Notes under the pieces: generated by a model
The model's input: the letters and a program-made list of their open reading frames with translations, nothing else
What the model was told of the DNA's origin: nothing
Databases searched by the model: none
DNA from: JAJAZB01 sp964244295
GTDB taxonomy: Bacteria > Bacteroidota > Bacteroidia > Cytophagales > Spirosomataceae
Length of the DNA stretch: 64,000 nucleotides
NCBI GenBank assembly: GCA_964244295.1
Contig: CAXTIG010000038.1
Location: 9,889-73,888, forward strand
Direction of reading: 5' to 3'
Position numbers and translations under genes: made by a program
In this document: piece by piece, positions 26,234 to 34,440 of the stretch
How the letters are laid out: each line of letters starts with the position of its first letter
Numbering within the stretch: the stretch's first letter is position 1

Positions 26234-26635
26234 TTGTTACTCTTCTCCACCGACCGCTTCATTTCTGCCAGTCAGTTTATCGACGTGCTCAACCGCTCGA
26301 CCCTCGGCGAGCGCCGCCCCGTGGACGACGAGGAGCGCATCCAGCGGATGCTCGACGAGGCCAACGTACTCGTCACGGCCTGGGACGGCTCCAAACTGGT
26401 GGGGGTGAGCCGCGCCCTGAGCGATTTTGCCTTTTGCTGCTACCTCTCCGACCTGGCCGTGGACGAAGCCTACCAGCACCGGGGCATTGGGCGGCGGCTG
26501 GTCGAACTCACCCACGAAGTAAGCGGCCCGCAAACGACGCTGATTCTGCTCGCCGCCCCGAAGGCGGTGGACTACTACCCCAAGATTGGGATGAAGCGGC
26601 ATGGGGCTTGTTTTGTGGTGGATCGGGAGGAGTAA
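26189..26635 (+). CDS. GNAT family N-acetyltransferase with repeat-derived N-terminus
   Basis: The GNAT core is clear: LSDLAVDEAYQHRGIGRRLVELTH and AVDYYPKIGMKRH. The frame contains ATGs at 26177, 26180 and 26189, giving an N-terminus of FKPSNLKPSNL that is encoded by the intergenic repeat. A TTG at about 26234 would give a start closer to the family (LLFSTDRFIS). I list the ATG at 26189 with low confidence in the start and high confidence in the family. Confidence 0.8.
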   Translation: MAFTTFKPSNLKPSNLLLFSTDRFISASQFIDVLNRSTLGERRPVDDEERIQRMLDEANVLVTAWDGSKLVGVSRALSDFAFCCYLSDLAVDEAYQHRGIGRRLVELTHEVSGPQTTLILLAAPKAVDYYPKIGMKRHGACFVVDREE

Positions 26636-26647
26636 TCAAATCAAGCT

Positions 26648-26860
26648 ATGCATGACTCGAAAATCCTCACCACGTTTGAGGAACACCTGGAAAAACGCTA
26701 CGGGAAAATCGGGACGCCCATCCGTGATGCTTTTGAATTGAAATCTAAAGCATTTGCCATCGGGGAATTAGTGAAAGAAAAACGAAGGTTAGCCAGACCG
26801 ACTAAAGAATGCTTGGCTGAACGAACCAGTACCAAGAGGCTTGTCGTACAAGTTAATTGA
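26648..26860 (+). pseudogene. Truncated HigA-like XRE antitoxin
   Basis: The 70-residue frame FEEHLEKRYGKIGTPIRDAFE...KAFAIGELVKEKRRLA..T.E.LAERT resembles XRE-type antitoxins that regulate HigBA pairs. The family continues through the HTH recognition helix (roughly SYISRIENG) for a total near 100 residues. Here the frame shifts to RLVVQVN and stops, so the DNA-binding end is lost. No HigB-like toxin is next to it. It sits exactly where the GC-rich backbone gives way to the AT-rich island. Confidence 0.6.
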
Positions 26861-26958
26861 GCGTTTGTATTTATATCATTACGTTCGCCCTTGACTAAGT
26901 GACGTTATTCGTCATAACTATTTGATTATTAGAAATTTAAAAAAAATACATGATACTA

Positions 26959-26991
26959 TTTGGTAAATTGACCAGATAATGTGTATTTTTG
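26959..26991 (+). promoter_or_regulatory. Promoter of the ABC-3C operon
   Basis: TTTG (26959-26962), a 21-base spacer and TATTTTTG (26984-26991) match the Bacteroidota -33/-7 consensus exactly. A leader of about 85 bases precedes the ATG at 27083. The 222 bases between the truncated antitoxin and the operon hold nothing else I can identify. Confidence 0.7.
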
Positions 26992-27082
26992 AGTCAAGCG
27001 TAAGAATGGAGAACGACACAGCCATGCTAATTTCATTGAGAAACGAAATATTTTTGGATTTCAATAATAGCTTTACAATATA

Positions 27083-28027
27083 ATGAATCAGTTTCCATAT
27101 GAAAACCTAACTGACGAAGAGTTCGAATCTCTTGTCATCCGTATTGGAAAGGAAATCTTAGGCATCGGGTGCAAAACCTTTTCAGTTGGTAAGGACGGAG
27201 CAAAAGATAGCTGGTTTACTGGAACGGCAGAACTTTTCCCCTCAAAAGCGGCACCCTGGCAGGGAACTTTTAATCTTCAAGCTAAACATACTAAAATTCA
27301 AAATGCCAGTTGTTCTGATAATGACTTTTCAGTAAATCAAACCAGTGTATTGGTGAAGGAAATTATAAGATTACGTGAAGTAAAACAAACTACTCCGTTT
27401 GACAATTACATAATTTTTACAAACAGAAAACTTTCAGGGGGAGCTCACCCAATAATTATAAAAATGTTGCAGGAAGGCATAGGTATTCAGTATGTAGAAA
27501 TTGTTGGACGAGAGCAAATAGATACTTATTTGACCGATTATCCAAATATTGCTTATCAGTTCGGTCTATACAAATTCATTGCTCCACTTCGTTTTTATGA
27601 AAAGGATTTGAGAGAAATAATAATTGTTTTTTCCGAACAGAGTAAGGCGATTTCTGTCGAGGCTAAAAATTATATTACATCTTTCATAGTTATTGACAAA
27701 GAGAAGAAAAACGAGTTAAATAATTTAAGTAAAGAGTATTTTGAATTTCTAAAAAATAACTCGCTTCAGTATTTTGAAGAAATTAAACAATTCTTACGCG
27801 ATCCAAAGAATGAAATTTACACTATAATGTACTCAAATACAGTTAGTGATTTGCAAGAAGTAATAATAATTGAGCGGAGTCGGTTTAATGAATTTGAGCA
27901 TATAATAAAGCATTTAGTAGAACATATTGTTGTAAATAACAAAGATGAATTACAAAATTTAAGAAAAATCGCGAGAGTATTCATTCATTTTATGTATTTC
28001 AACTGTGACATTGGAACAACAGAATGA
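27083..28027 (+). CDS. ABC-3C system nuclease-like protein (PD-(D/E)xK N-terminal domain)
   Basis: The 314-residue protein starts with a restriction-endonuclease-like domain: an acidic helix (DEEFESLVIRIG), the core G36-K-D-G-A-K-D42, then LQAKHTK with Q66-x-K68. This is the Mrr-like D...QxK active site. The rest (about residues 160-314) is a helical, lysine- and isoleucine-rich region like the C-terminal domains that connect effectors to ABC-three-component systems. It overlaps the next gene by 4 bases. AT-rich codons differ from all neighbours, indicating transfer. The inferred role is the DNA-cleaving effector of a conflict or defence system. Confidence 0.75.
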   Translation: MNQFPYENLTDEEFESLVIRIGKEILGIGCKTFSVGKDGAKDSWFTGTAELFPSKAAPWQGTFNLQAKHTKIQNASCSDNDFSVNQTSVLVKEIIRLREVKQTTPFDNYIIFTNRKLSGGAHPIIIKMLQEGIGIQYVEIVGREQIDTYLTDYPNIAYQFGLYKFIAPLRFYEKDLREIIIVFSEQSKAISVEAKNYITSFIVIDKEKKNELNNLSKEYFEFLKNNSLQYFEEIKQFLRDPKNEIYTIMYSNTVSDLQEVIIIERSRFNEFEHIIKHLVEHIVVNNKDELQNLRKIARVFIHFMYFNCDIGTTE

Positions 28028-28260
28028 TATCACCTCATAAATATCTTGATCTCAATCTGTCCATCTTAAATTTAGGTGGAGTGATTCTTAACATCATTAA
28101 AAACGATGAGGTAGTAAAATATGGCGAATTACTGGATAAAGTAATTTTAGTGAGAGGTATTGGTGCGAAAGACATTTTTATTCCTACACTGAGTTTTTTG
28201 TATATTTTAGGAAAAATTGAATACCAAAAAGACATTGACGCTATTGAGCTTATCAAATGA
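28024..28260 (+). CDS. ABC-3C middle component (MC6-like), small protein
   Basis: The 78-residue protein (SPHKYLDLNLSILNLGGVILN...LSFLYILGKIEY) resembles the small middle components of ABC-three-component systems, which have a winged-helix-like fold and bridge effector and ATPase. It overlaps its neighbours by 4 bases at both ends (ATGA), so the three genes are translationally coupled. Family number is tentative; the position and fold pattern support the assignment. Confidence 0.7.
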   Translation: MISPHKYLDLNLSILNLGGVILNIIKNDEVVKYGELLDKVILVRGIGAKDIFIPTLSFLYILGKIEYQKDIDAIELIK

Positions 28261-30023
28261 AACTCAGTCAATTATACGCAAATAAAAGCTTTAAGAACAT
28301 CGTTTTTAACGATGGGCTAAATCTTATTTTGGCTAAGGTTACCCGGAAACTTGATCTTAACAAGGATTCACACAATCTCGGTAAAACAACCTTGATTGCA
28401 GTTATTGATTTTATGCTTCTGAAAGAAGTGAAAGAAGAACATATCTTCAAAACTTATCAGGATAAATTTTCTGGTTATATTTTCTTTCTTGAACTTCTTT
28501 TGAATAGTGGAGAGTATCTTACAATAAAACGAGCCGTTGAGGCGCCAACAAAAATATCATTCAAGAAAACTAAAATTTCAACTAATCTATTGAACGAAGA
28601 AACATGGGATAAATCGGGTATAGGTTTTGATAAAGCAGGAATTGTTCTTAATGATTATCTGTCTTTCGACATTCTAAAGCAGTGGCCATATCGAAAATCA
28701 TTAACTTATTTTTTGCGCTCACAAAAGGACTATAATGATATTTTTCAACTCTCAAAATTTTCTAAAGGAAAAGATATTGACTGGAAACCTTTCATGTTTG
28801 ATTTGCTTGGCTTCAACGGTAAATCTTTGAACGAAAAGTATGAAACAGATGCAAAGATTGCAGAACAAAAAAACTTTATTAGCAGTTTGAAAAACAAGTT
28901 TGCTGTCGATACAGAAGAAGTTGATAAGATTAAAGGTGCTATTGATTTGAAAACAGCGGAACAGAAAGAGCTACAAGAACAAATTGACAATTTCAATTTT
29001 TACCAACAGGAAAGAAAGCTAAATAGAGAGCTTGTTGAAGATGTTGAATTCCAGATTTCAGAATTGAATTCTGCTGAATACAATTTGGAATTTGATTTGG
29101 ATAAAACCAGACAGTCTTTTTCTCAGAATATTTCATTTGATGTAGATCAGCTAAAACGAATCTATGCTGAGGCACAAATTTTCTTTCCTGATAATCTTGT
29201 GAAAGATTACAAAGCACTTGAGGAATTCAACAAACGAATAACTGAGGAAAGAAATAAATTTCTTGAAGAAAAGATCGAAACACTTACAAAACAACTCAAA
29301 GAGATAAGAGCATCTCTATTGAGTTATGATGAAAAGAGAAACCAAATTCTTTCAGTTCTCCAGGATAAAGATTCGTTTAAGAAATTTAAATCATACCAAA
29401 TTAACTTGACAAAAGTGGAAGGTGAAATTTCGAGGCTAGACGAGAAACTGAAAAGTATAGATAAAATTGCTATCCTTAACGAAGCAACAGTTAAATTTTA
29501 TGAAAATCTTGAGATATTGATTAAGGAAATAAGTGCTCAAATTTCATCAAATGACAACAAGATCTATCCTGAAATTCGAAGAGTATTTCATAATATTTTC
29601 AAATACATTTTTAACGCACCAGCAATAATTTTTATGCGTCAAAATGGGCAAGGAAATATTGAATTTAGGGTTGAAGTAACGAAGGAAAATGAGGTTGATA
29701 TTACTGCGGCTGGCAAAGGAAATACATACCAGAAAATGCTTTGTATTTCTTTTGACATCGCTATCTTGGTTGCCTACCACAAGAACTCGTTTTATCGTTT
29801 CGTTTATCATGATGGAGCGATTGAAGGGCTTGATAACAGGAAGAAAATCAATTTTATAAATATTGTGAAGGAGTATTGTTTAAAATATAATTTGCAGTAT
29901 ATATTCACTTCTATCGAGCATGATATTCCATCTGAAATTTTAAAAACATTTTCCGAAAAAGAAATTTGCTTGACACTAAATGATTCAGGCGAAAACGGAA
30001 AATTATTTGAATTTAGCTTTTAA
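28257..30023 (+). CDS. DUF2326 SMC/RecN-like ATPase of an ABC-3C system
   Basis: The 588-residue ATPase has a P-loop at residues 40-45 (NLGKTT) preceded by the DGLNLILA strand. A long coiled-coil middle follows (about 200-430, rich in E/K/L heptads). The C-terminal head contains the DUF2326 region with AGKGNTYQKMLCISFDIAIL (signature) and FVYHDGAIEGLD (Walker B/D-loop-like). SMC-like ATPases of this type are the ABC component of predicted three-component conflict systems. The P-loop lacks the first classic glycine, as is usual in this family (D..NLGK). It ends the operon. Confidence 0.85.
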   Translation: MKLSQLYANKSFKNIVFNDGLNLILAKVTRKLDLNKDSHNLGKTTLIAVIDFMLLKEVKEEHIFKTYQDKFSGYIFFLELLLNSGEYLTIKRAVEAPTKISFKKTKISTNLLNEETWDKSGIGFDKAGIVLNDYLSFDILKQWPYRKSLTYFLRSQKDYNDIFQLSKFSKGKDIDWKPFMFDLLGFNGKSLNEKYETDAKIAEQKNFISSLKNKFAVDTEEVDKIKGAIDLKTAEQKELQEQIDNFNFYQQERKLNRELVEDVEFQISELNSAEYNLEFDLDKTRQSFSQNISFDVDQLKRIYAEAQIFFPDNLVKDYKALEEFNKRITEERNKFLEEKIETLTKQLKEIRASLLSYDEKRNQILSVLQDKDSFKKFKSYQINLTKVEGEISRLDEKLKSIDKIAILNEATVKFYENLEILIKEISAQISSNDNKIYPEIRRVFHNIFKYIFNAPAIIFMRQNGQGNIEFRVEVTKENEVDITAAGKGNTYQKMLCISFDIAILVAYHKNSFYRFVYHDGAIEGLDNRKKINFINIVKEYCLKYNLQYIFTSIEHDIPSEILKTFSEKEICLTLNDSGENGKLFEFSF

Positions 30024-30241
30024 ATATAGGTTGACAGAAACTCTAATACCTGCATGGGATTGTATTAAAGAGCAGGTTCAATGGCAAATTGAACATACTA
30101 CCTTGCTCCCATTGCCCTTGCTTTATACCCCAACGCCGTTCGCTAACTTTCCAGCCCCTCACCCCCGCGAATGGCCGTTTCGCTGAACACCCGCTCGTTG
30201 GGTTCGCTACCTTCGCAACGTCAACGAATCCAACCTCACCA

Positions 30242-31066
30242 ATGGGCAAGTTCGCAGCGAAAACCAGGGTGCTTCAACCCAGCCGAAGGCCATTCTTCCC
30301 GCCGCCGGGACAGGGCTACTTCCGCCCGGCCCCGCCGAAGGATGTCGTGCAGCGGCAACCGGCTGAACCGACGAAGACCGAACCCGCCAAAACCGCCCCA
30401 CCCAAAACCCTCGGCCAGCAGGGCGTAAGCGCCAACGACCCGGTGACGGTGAGCAAAACGCCCCCGCTCATCGACGCCGTTTTTGCGCGCAACAAAACCT
30501 TCGCGCCGTACCTCGCCTTCCGCCTCGGCGAACAACGGCCCATCGCCGAAAAGGGGAAATTCATCCTGTACGCCCGGCAGGCCCTTTACGAAGACGCCTT
30601 CAACGCCTACGCGGCGGGCCGGAGCGGGGGCAAGGGGGCCGTGCCGACGGGGTTTTACTGGGAAACGGAAACGAAGAATAAGGTGACCACGACGCGGGAC
30701 GAAATCCACCTGAGTCCCAACGCCACGTTTGGCATCGCGTTTCACGAAGCCGTCCATAAAATGTCGTCGGGCAACGTGGTGGCGTTCCTGAGCGGCGACC
30801 CCGACCTGGCCTTCGAGCTGAACGAAGGGTTTACGTCGCTTTTCTCGAAACAAATTCTGGAGGAAGAAGGCGTAAAAGACTACCGCGACGGCTACGCCTT
30901 CCAGCGCGACAAAGCCAAAAAAGTGCTGAAAGCCATTGAATTCGACGCCGCCGCCGACTGGTATTTCAATGGCAGTCACCGAAAACTGCTGGACAAACTG
31001 AAGATTGGCAGCGCGGTGAAAGATCCGTCGAAAGAAGCCATCAAACGGCTGAAGGCCTATTTGTAG
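30242..31066 (+). CDS. Putative zincin metallopeptidase with eCIS/DUF4157-type N-terminus
   Basis: The 274-residue protein has H168-E-A-V-H172 and a likely third ligand E195 in LNEGFTSLF, a gluzincin-like arrangement. Its N-terminal 60 residues (KTRVLQPS, FFPPPGQGYFRPAP, VVQRQPA) resemble the low-complexity leaders of DUF4157 proteins found with extracellular contractile injection systems. No eCIS structural genes are in the window. I use the ATG at 30242 because codons upstream read through non-coding sequence. Substrate unknown. Confidence 0.6.
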   Translation: MGKFAAKTRVLQPSRRPFFPPPGQGYFRPAPPKDVVQRQPAEPTKTEPAKTAPPKTLGQQGVSANDPVTVSKTPPLIDAVFARNKTFAPYLAFRLGEQRPIAEKGKFILYARQALYEDAFNAYAAGRSGGKGAVPTGFYWETETKNKVTTTRDEIHLSPNATFGIAFHEAVHKMSSGNVVAFLSGDPDLAFELNEGFTSLFSKQILEEEGVKDYRDGYAFQRDKAKKVLKAIEFDAAADWYFNGSHRKLLDKLKIGSAVKDPSKEAIKRLKAYL

Positions 31067-31106
31067 TCGCCTGGGTCGGCCAAAAGACTTTTCGGACGCG
31101 GGTTCG

Positions 31107-31114
31107 TACCTTTG
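31107..31114 (+). promoter_or_regulatory. -7 promoter element (TACCTTTG)
   Basis: A perfect TAnnTTTG lies 22 bases before the ChaN-like ATG; the -33 box is weak. Confidence 0.45.
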
Positions 31115-31136
31115 GGTACAGCCAAATCTCCCGTTT

Positions 31137-32024
31137 ATGCGCCTCTTCCTGCTTCTCGTCTCCTGTTTCTTATTTCTTGTTTCCTTCCAAAGCGACAAAC
31201 CCGCCTACCTCCTCTACGACCAGAAACTCAAGCGCACGGATTACGAGAAGCTCCTGAAAACCGCCGCCCAAGCCGACGTGGTGCTCTTCGGCGAGTTGCA
31301 CAACAATGCCATCGATCACTGGCTGGAGTTGCAACTGACGAAGGATTTATTCGTGGAGCGCGGCCAAAACCTGGTGCTGGGCGCCGAAATGTTCGAGGCC
31401 GACAACCAGACCGCCTACGCCGACTACCTCGCCAAGCGCAGCACCGACAAGCAGCTAAAAACCGACGCCCGCCTCTGGCCCAACTTCGCCACCGACTACA
31501 AACCGATTCTGGATTTCGCCCGCGACCACGCCCTGCCCGTCGTAGCGACCAACGTGCCCCGCCGCTACGCCAGCCTCGTGGCCCGTAAGGGATTTGCCGC
31601 CCTCGACACGCTGCCCGCTGCCGAAAAGGCCTTCCTCGCCCCGCTGCCCATTACTGCCGATTTGACTTTGCCCGGCTACAAGAAAATGCTCGACATGGGC
31701 GGAATGCACGGCGGCAGTGGAAGTGGAATGCCCGGCATGAGCGCCGAAAACATGGCCCGCGCCCAGGCTACCAAAGACGCGACGATGGCGCATTTTATCC
31801 TCAAAAACCTCCAGCCGGGGAACACCTTTTTACATTTCAACGGCAGTTACCATTCGCAGAATTTCGAGGGCATCGTCTGGCACCTGAAGCAAGCCCGCCC
31901 CGATTTGCGCGTGGTTACCATCCATTCGACGGAAGAAGCCGACATCGCCAAACCCACCGAAGCCAAAGCGGGCATGGCGACGTTTACGGTATGCATTCCG
32001 GCGGATATGACAAAGACGTATTAA
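31137..32024 (+). CDS. ChaN family (DUF399) exported protein
   Basis: The 295-residue protein has a signal peptide (residues 1-17) and the ChaN pattern VVLFGELHNNAIDHWLE, NLVLGAEMFEADNQ, VVATNVPRRYASLV and FLHFNGSYHSQNFEGI. ChaN-type proteins bind haem or iron at the outer membrane and have an EreA-like fold. A methionine- and glycine-rich insert (GGMHGGSGSGMPGMS) at about residue 185 could bind metal. Confidence 0.85.
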   Translation: MRLFLLLVSCFLFLVSFQSDKPAYLLYDQKLKRTDYEKLLKTAAQADVVLFGELHNNAIDHWLELQLTKDLFVERGQNLVLGAEMFEADNQTAYADYLAKRSTDKQLKTDARLWPNFATDYKPILDFARDHALPVVATNVPRRYASLVARKGFAALDTLPAAEKAFLAPLPITADLTLPGYKKMLDMGGMHGGSGSGMPGMSAENMARAQATKDATMAHFILKNLQPGNTFLHFNGSYHSQNFEGIVWHLKQARPDLRVVTIHSTEEADIAKPTEAKAGMATFTVCIPADMTKTY

Positions 32025-32357
32025 TTGATAATGGAGAATAAAAAGACAAGGCTGTATTTTATTGTCCATTCTCCATTCCTTTATGCAGGACATCGAACCT
32101 TTCGAGAATTTGCATCCGCTGTTGTTTAATCAATTGATTTTTATGATTTTATATTCAAAGAAAGCGTCTCTATTTTTTTGTCAGTACAACAATAGGACAA
32201 CAAATTGACCTTATCCAATGCGAAGTGTTTCCCGGAGAATTTTTCTTATCAAGAATCCAAGTGGACAGAGAGTCGCGTCTCTGGCGCTGTTTGTTGTAAA
32301 CCAGATACCGCCTTCGGGTAATGAGCGCCAATTCAGCAGAACCGTTATTTTTGCTGA
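32025..32357. other. Intergenic stretch without a gene
   Basis: It contains a small imperfect inverted repeat (AATGGAGAATAAAA near 32032 and its partner ending at 32078) and an AT-rich stretch. ATGCAGGACATCGAACC at 32083 matches the first 17 bases of the gene at 48257, but the frame soon diverges and stops. Confidence 0.6.
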
Positions 32358-32630
32358 ATGCAAGTCATCTACCTGCAGGACAAAGCCTTTTACGCGTTGA
32401 TTGAAGAGGTCGTCGTCCGGCTGCGTGAAAAGCACGGCGATGAAAAAGAGAAGTGAGTTTCCGACGAGCAGGCCATGCACCTGTTGAACATCAAGTCCAA
32501 GACGACCCTGCAGAAACTTCGCGACGAAGGAAAAATCCGCTTCTCCCAGCCCCAGAAGAAAATCATCCTCTACGACCGGGAATCCATTGATGCTTACCTG
32601 GAGAAGAACGCCCGTAACCCCTTTCGCTGA
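32358..32630 (+). pseudogene. HTH excisionase-like protein with internal TGA
   Basis: The frame MQVIYLQDKAFYALIEEVV...EKEK, TGA (32454-32456), VSDEQAMHLLNIKSKTTLQKLRDEGKIRFSQ...YDRESIDAYL matches the small MerR/excisionase-like HTH proteins of Bacteroidota mobile elements. The stop replaces the usual tryptophan (W before I/V-SD), a one-base TGG to TGA change. Reinitiation might still give the HTH part. Confidence 0.75.
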
Positions 32631-32764
32631 TGGAAACGACCGAAACGCCCCCGCCTGATTTTGTGAAAGGCTTCAACGAAGGCTACATCCTCGCTAAACG
32701 CGCTCCGCACCTGGCCGCACCGGATTCGTGTTTTCTTTCGCAGGGACAGGCTGGTTCCTGGTAA
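32630..32764 (+). pseudogene. 5' fragment of a mobile-element hypothetical (GFNEGY type)
   Basis: The start overlaps the stop of the HTH gene (TGATG). PDFVKGFNEGYILAKRAPHLA matches the N-terminus of a small family that usually follows such HTH genes, but the frame then loses similarity and stops after 44 residues. This looks like a recombination scar. Confidence 0.5.
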
Positions 32765-33185
32765 ACATCGAGTCCATGTAGTCCTGTGTCTGCTCAAGGT
32801 CTCTGGTTTGGCCCCGGAATTTCTGTTTTTGCGCCGCGTCCATTTCCTTGAACGGATTTGGATACAAGTCTTCCCGCACCTGGTCCCGAACCAGCCGCGC
32901 AGAGGTGGGGTCGGTGTCGCGCAAAGCCTCTTCCGCCCAGGCAATGGTTTCCGCTTTTACTTCATTCCGGTGCTTTTCCAGCGAAGCAATCCACTGATCG
33001 CGGTGGCCGGGTTGCCGCGAGCGGATGAAACCCGGAGCCGGGTAGCTCAGTTCGGGGCCGCGATCCTTCGGCGCGTTTTTGATTTGCTCCTCAATGGCCC
33101 GCAGGCGCTCGTTCGTTTGGCGCATTCGTTCAGCGACGTGGGCAAAGTCAGCGAGATAGGTGCTTTCTTCCGGGTTGGTCTCCAT
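32694..33185 (-). CDS. Hypothetical charged helical protein
   Basis: I do not recognise this 163-residue protein. It is strongly charged and predicted helical (ERMRQTNERLRAIEEQI; RNEVKAETIAWAEEALRD), and overlaps the GFNEGY fragment on the other strand. The end (NTNPVRPGAERV) is encoded by that fragment's DNA, so its true C-terminus may be lost. It probably belongs to the degraded mobile element. Confidence 0.4.
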   Translation of the reverse strand: METNPEESTYLADFAHVAERMRQTNERLRAIEEQIKNAPKDRGPELSYPAPGFIRSRQPGHRDQWIASLEKHRNEVKAETIAWAEEALRDTDPTSARLVRDQVREDLYPNPFKEMDAAQKQKFRGQTRDLEQTQDYMDSMFTRNQPVPAKENTNPVRPGAERV

Positions 33186-33265
33186 CCTCCAGGACAGTTA
33201 AGGGTTGACGAGCCACTTGATTATGCGAATATAGAAAAGAGTCCGAACACGTTGGGGCGGGAGGC

Positions 33266-33865
33266 ATGCCGATGGATTGGCGCGAAAAACACATCGACGA
33301 CCAAAACGCCAGGGATCCTGCACGGTGCAAAGCCGATTACGCCGAGGCCGTCGCCGACGGTCGGCGTAATCTGATTCAGTGGCAGGACGTGGCCGCGTCC
33401 GCAACAGTGGTGCTACCGGAATGGGAAGCCGAAGGACGCAGGCTCATCGAACAACGCCTGGGTTACCTGCCCCACGAATGCCATTACCTACCGCCTGAGC
33501 CGTTCATCCGGGGTTTGTTGCATACCCATCACCAGGGACTGATGACTGAGGACAAGTTCCGACAGGAGACGGATGAGCAGGTCAAACTCATCCGCAATTC
33601 GGACATGCAACACAATACTTGCCTGACTTACGACGAGGCGATTTACCGCACCTACGCCAAGTACGTCGCGGCGTATGGGCACGCCGCCAAAGAGCGGCTA
33701 ACGCGCTTCTTGGTTTACGAGCCGCTGCTCGAACACTCCCTGATTGCCGAACTCTGGTTGCAGGAAATCCTGGCCCGCGACGATTGTCGGTTACCGCCTT
33801 CCATAACAGAGGTTGACGTCAAAGCCATGACGCTGATCAAATACCGTGAGGTTCTACTCAAGTAG
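33266..33865 (+). CDS. Hypothetical protein
   Basis: This 199-residue protein has no family I can name. It is acidic to neutral and predicted helical, with several His/Cys residues (HECHY, HTHHQG, QHNTCLTYDE) that could bind metal, though no standard motif is formed. It is flanked by pseudogenes on both sides. Confidence 0.45.
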   Translation: MPMDWREKHIDDQNARDPARCKADYAEAVADGRRNLIQWQDVAASATVVLPEWEAEGRRLIEQRLGYLPHECHYLPPEPFIRGLLHTHHQGLMTEDKFRQETDEQVKLIRNSDMQHNTCLTYDEAIYRTYAKYVAAYGHAAKERLTRFLVYEPLLEHSLIAELWLQEILARDDCRLPPSITEVDVKAMTLIKYREVLLK

Positions 33866-33895
33866 AATAAAGAAGCCGCCGATGCGTCGCCTCTT

Positions 33896-34440
33896 TTACG
33901 AATAACGATTCAAAGCGGCGACTAAAAAAGTACCGACCCGCTCGATTAACGCGTCCGGAGCCAGCACCTTGACCTGGTCGCCCAGGCGGGCCAGTTCGTA
34001 GACGAGTTCTTTGTTGACGATCAAATGCAGGCGAACCCGGAATTCATCCTCGTCGTCGCCGAGCACGTCGGTTTCAGCATAGAGAAAAAAAGGTTGGGCG
34101 CGAAAGTAGCGCCCCTGCTGGGCGGTAAACGACAGCACTACCGCTTCGAGACGTTGGTCTTCGTAAACGGCCACCCCCAGCGAATGCCGGAAATAGGTAT
34201 CAGCGTCAAAGTCGGGTGCCGAACTGATTTCGGCGGTTACCCGCAGACTACCGGGTACGATCCGGTCCAGCCCGAAAACCCGCAATTGCCCGTAATCGAG
34301 TTGATAGCCCAACACGTACCAGCGGTTGCGGTGTTCTTTGAGGAGGTGCGGCACCACGCGGTGCGCCTTTTCGGCATCCGTGTCAAAACGCTGGTGGCTA
34401 AACGCGACGATCCTCCGTTCCTGAATCGCGCTCAAGAAGT
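33896..34440 (-). pseudogene. WYL-domain regulator, 5' part missing
   Basis: The C-terminal part of a YafY-like WYL regulator is clear: FLSAIQERRIVAFSHQ, VVPHLLKEHRNRWYVLGYQ, VFGLDRI and the C-terminal EL.YELARLGDQVKVLAP. The N-terminal HTH and linker are gone. Upstream, at about 34440, the frame continues into DNA that on the other strand encodes a histidine kinase. Boundary approximate. Confidence 0.75.

Noticed and set aside
32083..32111. 17-base match to the start of the gene at 48257
   Set aside because: The reading frame differs after seven residues and soon stops; too short to claim a duplicated gene.
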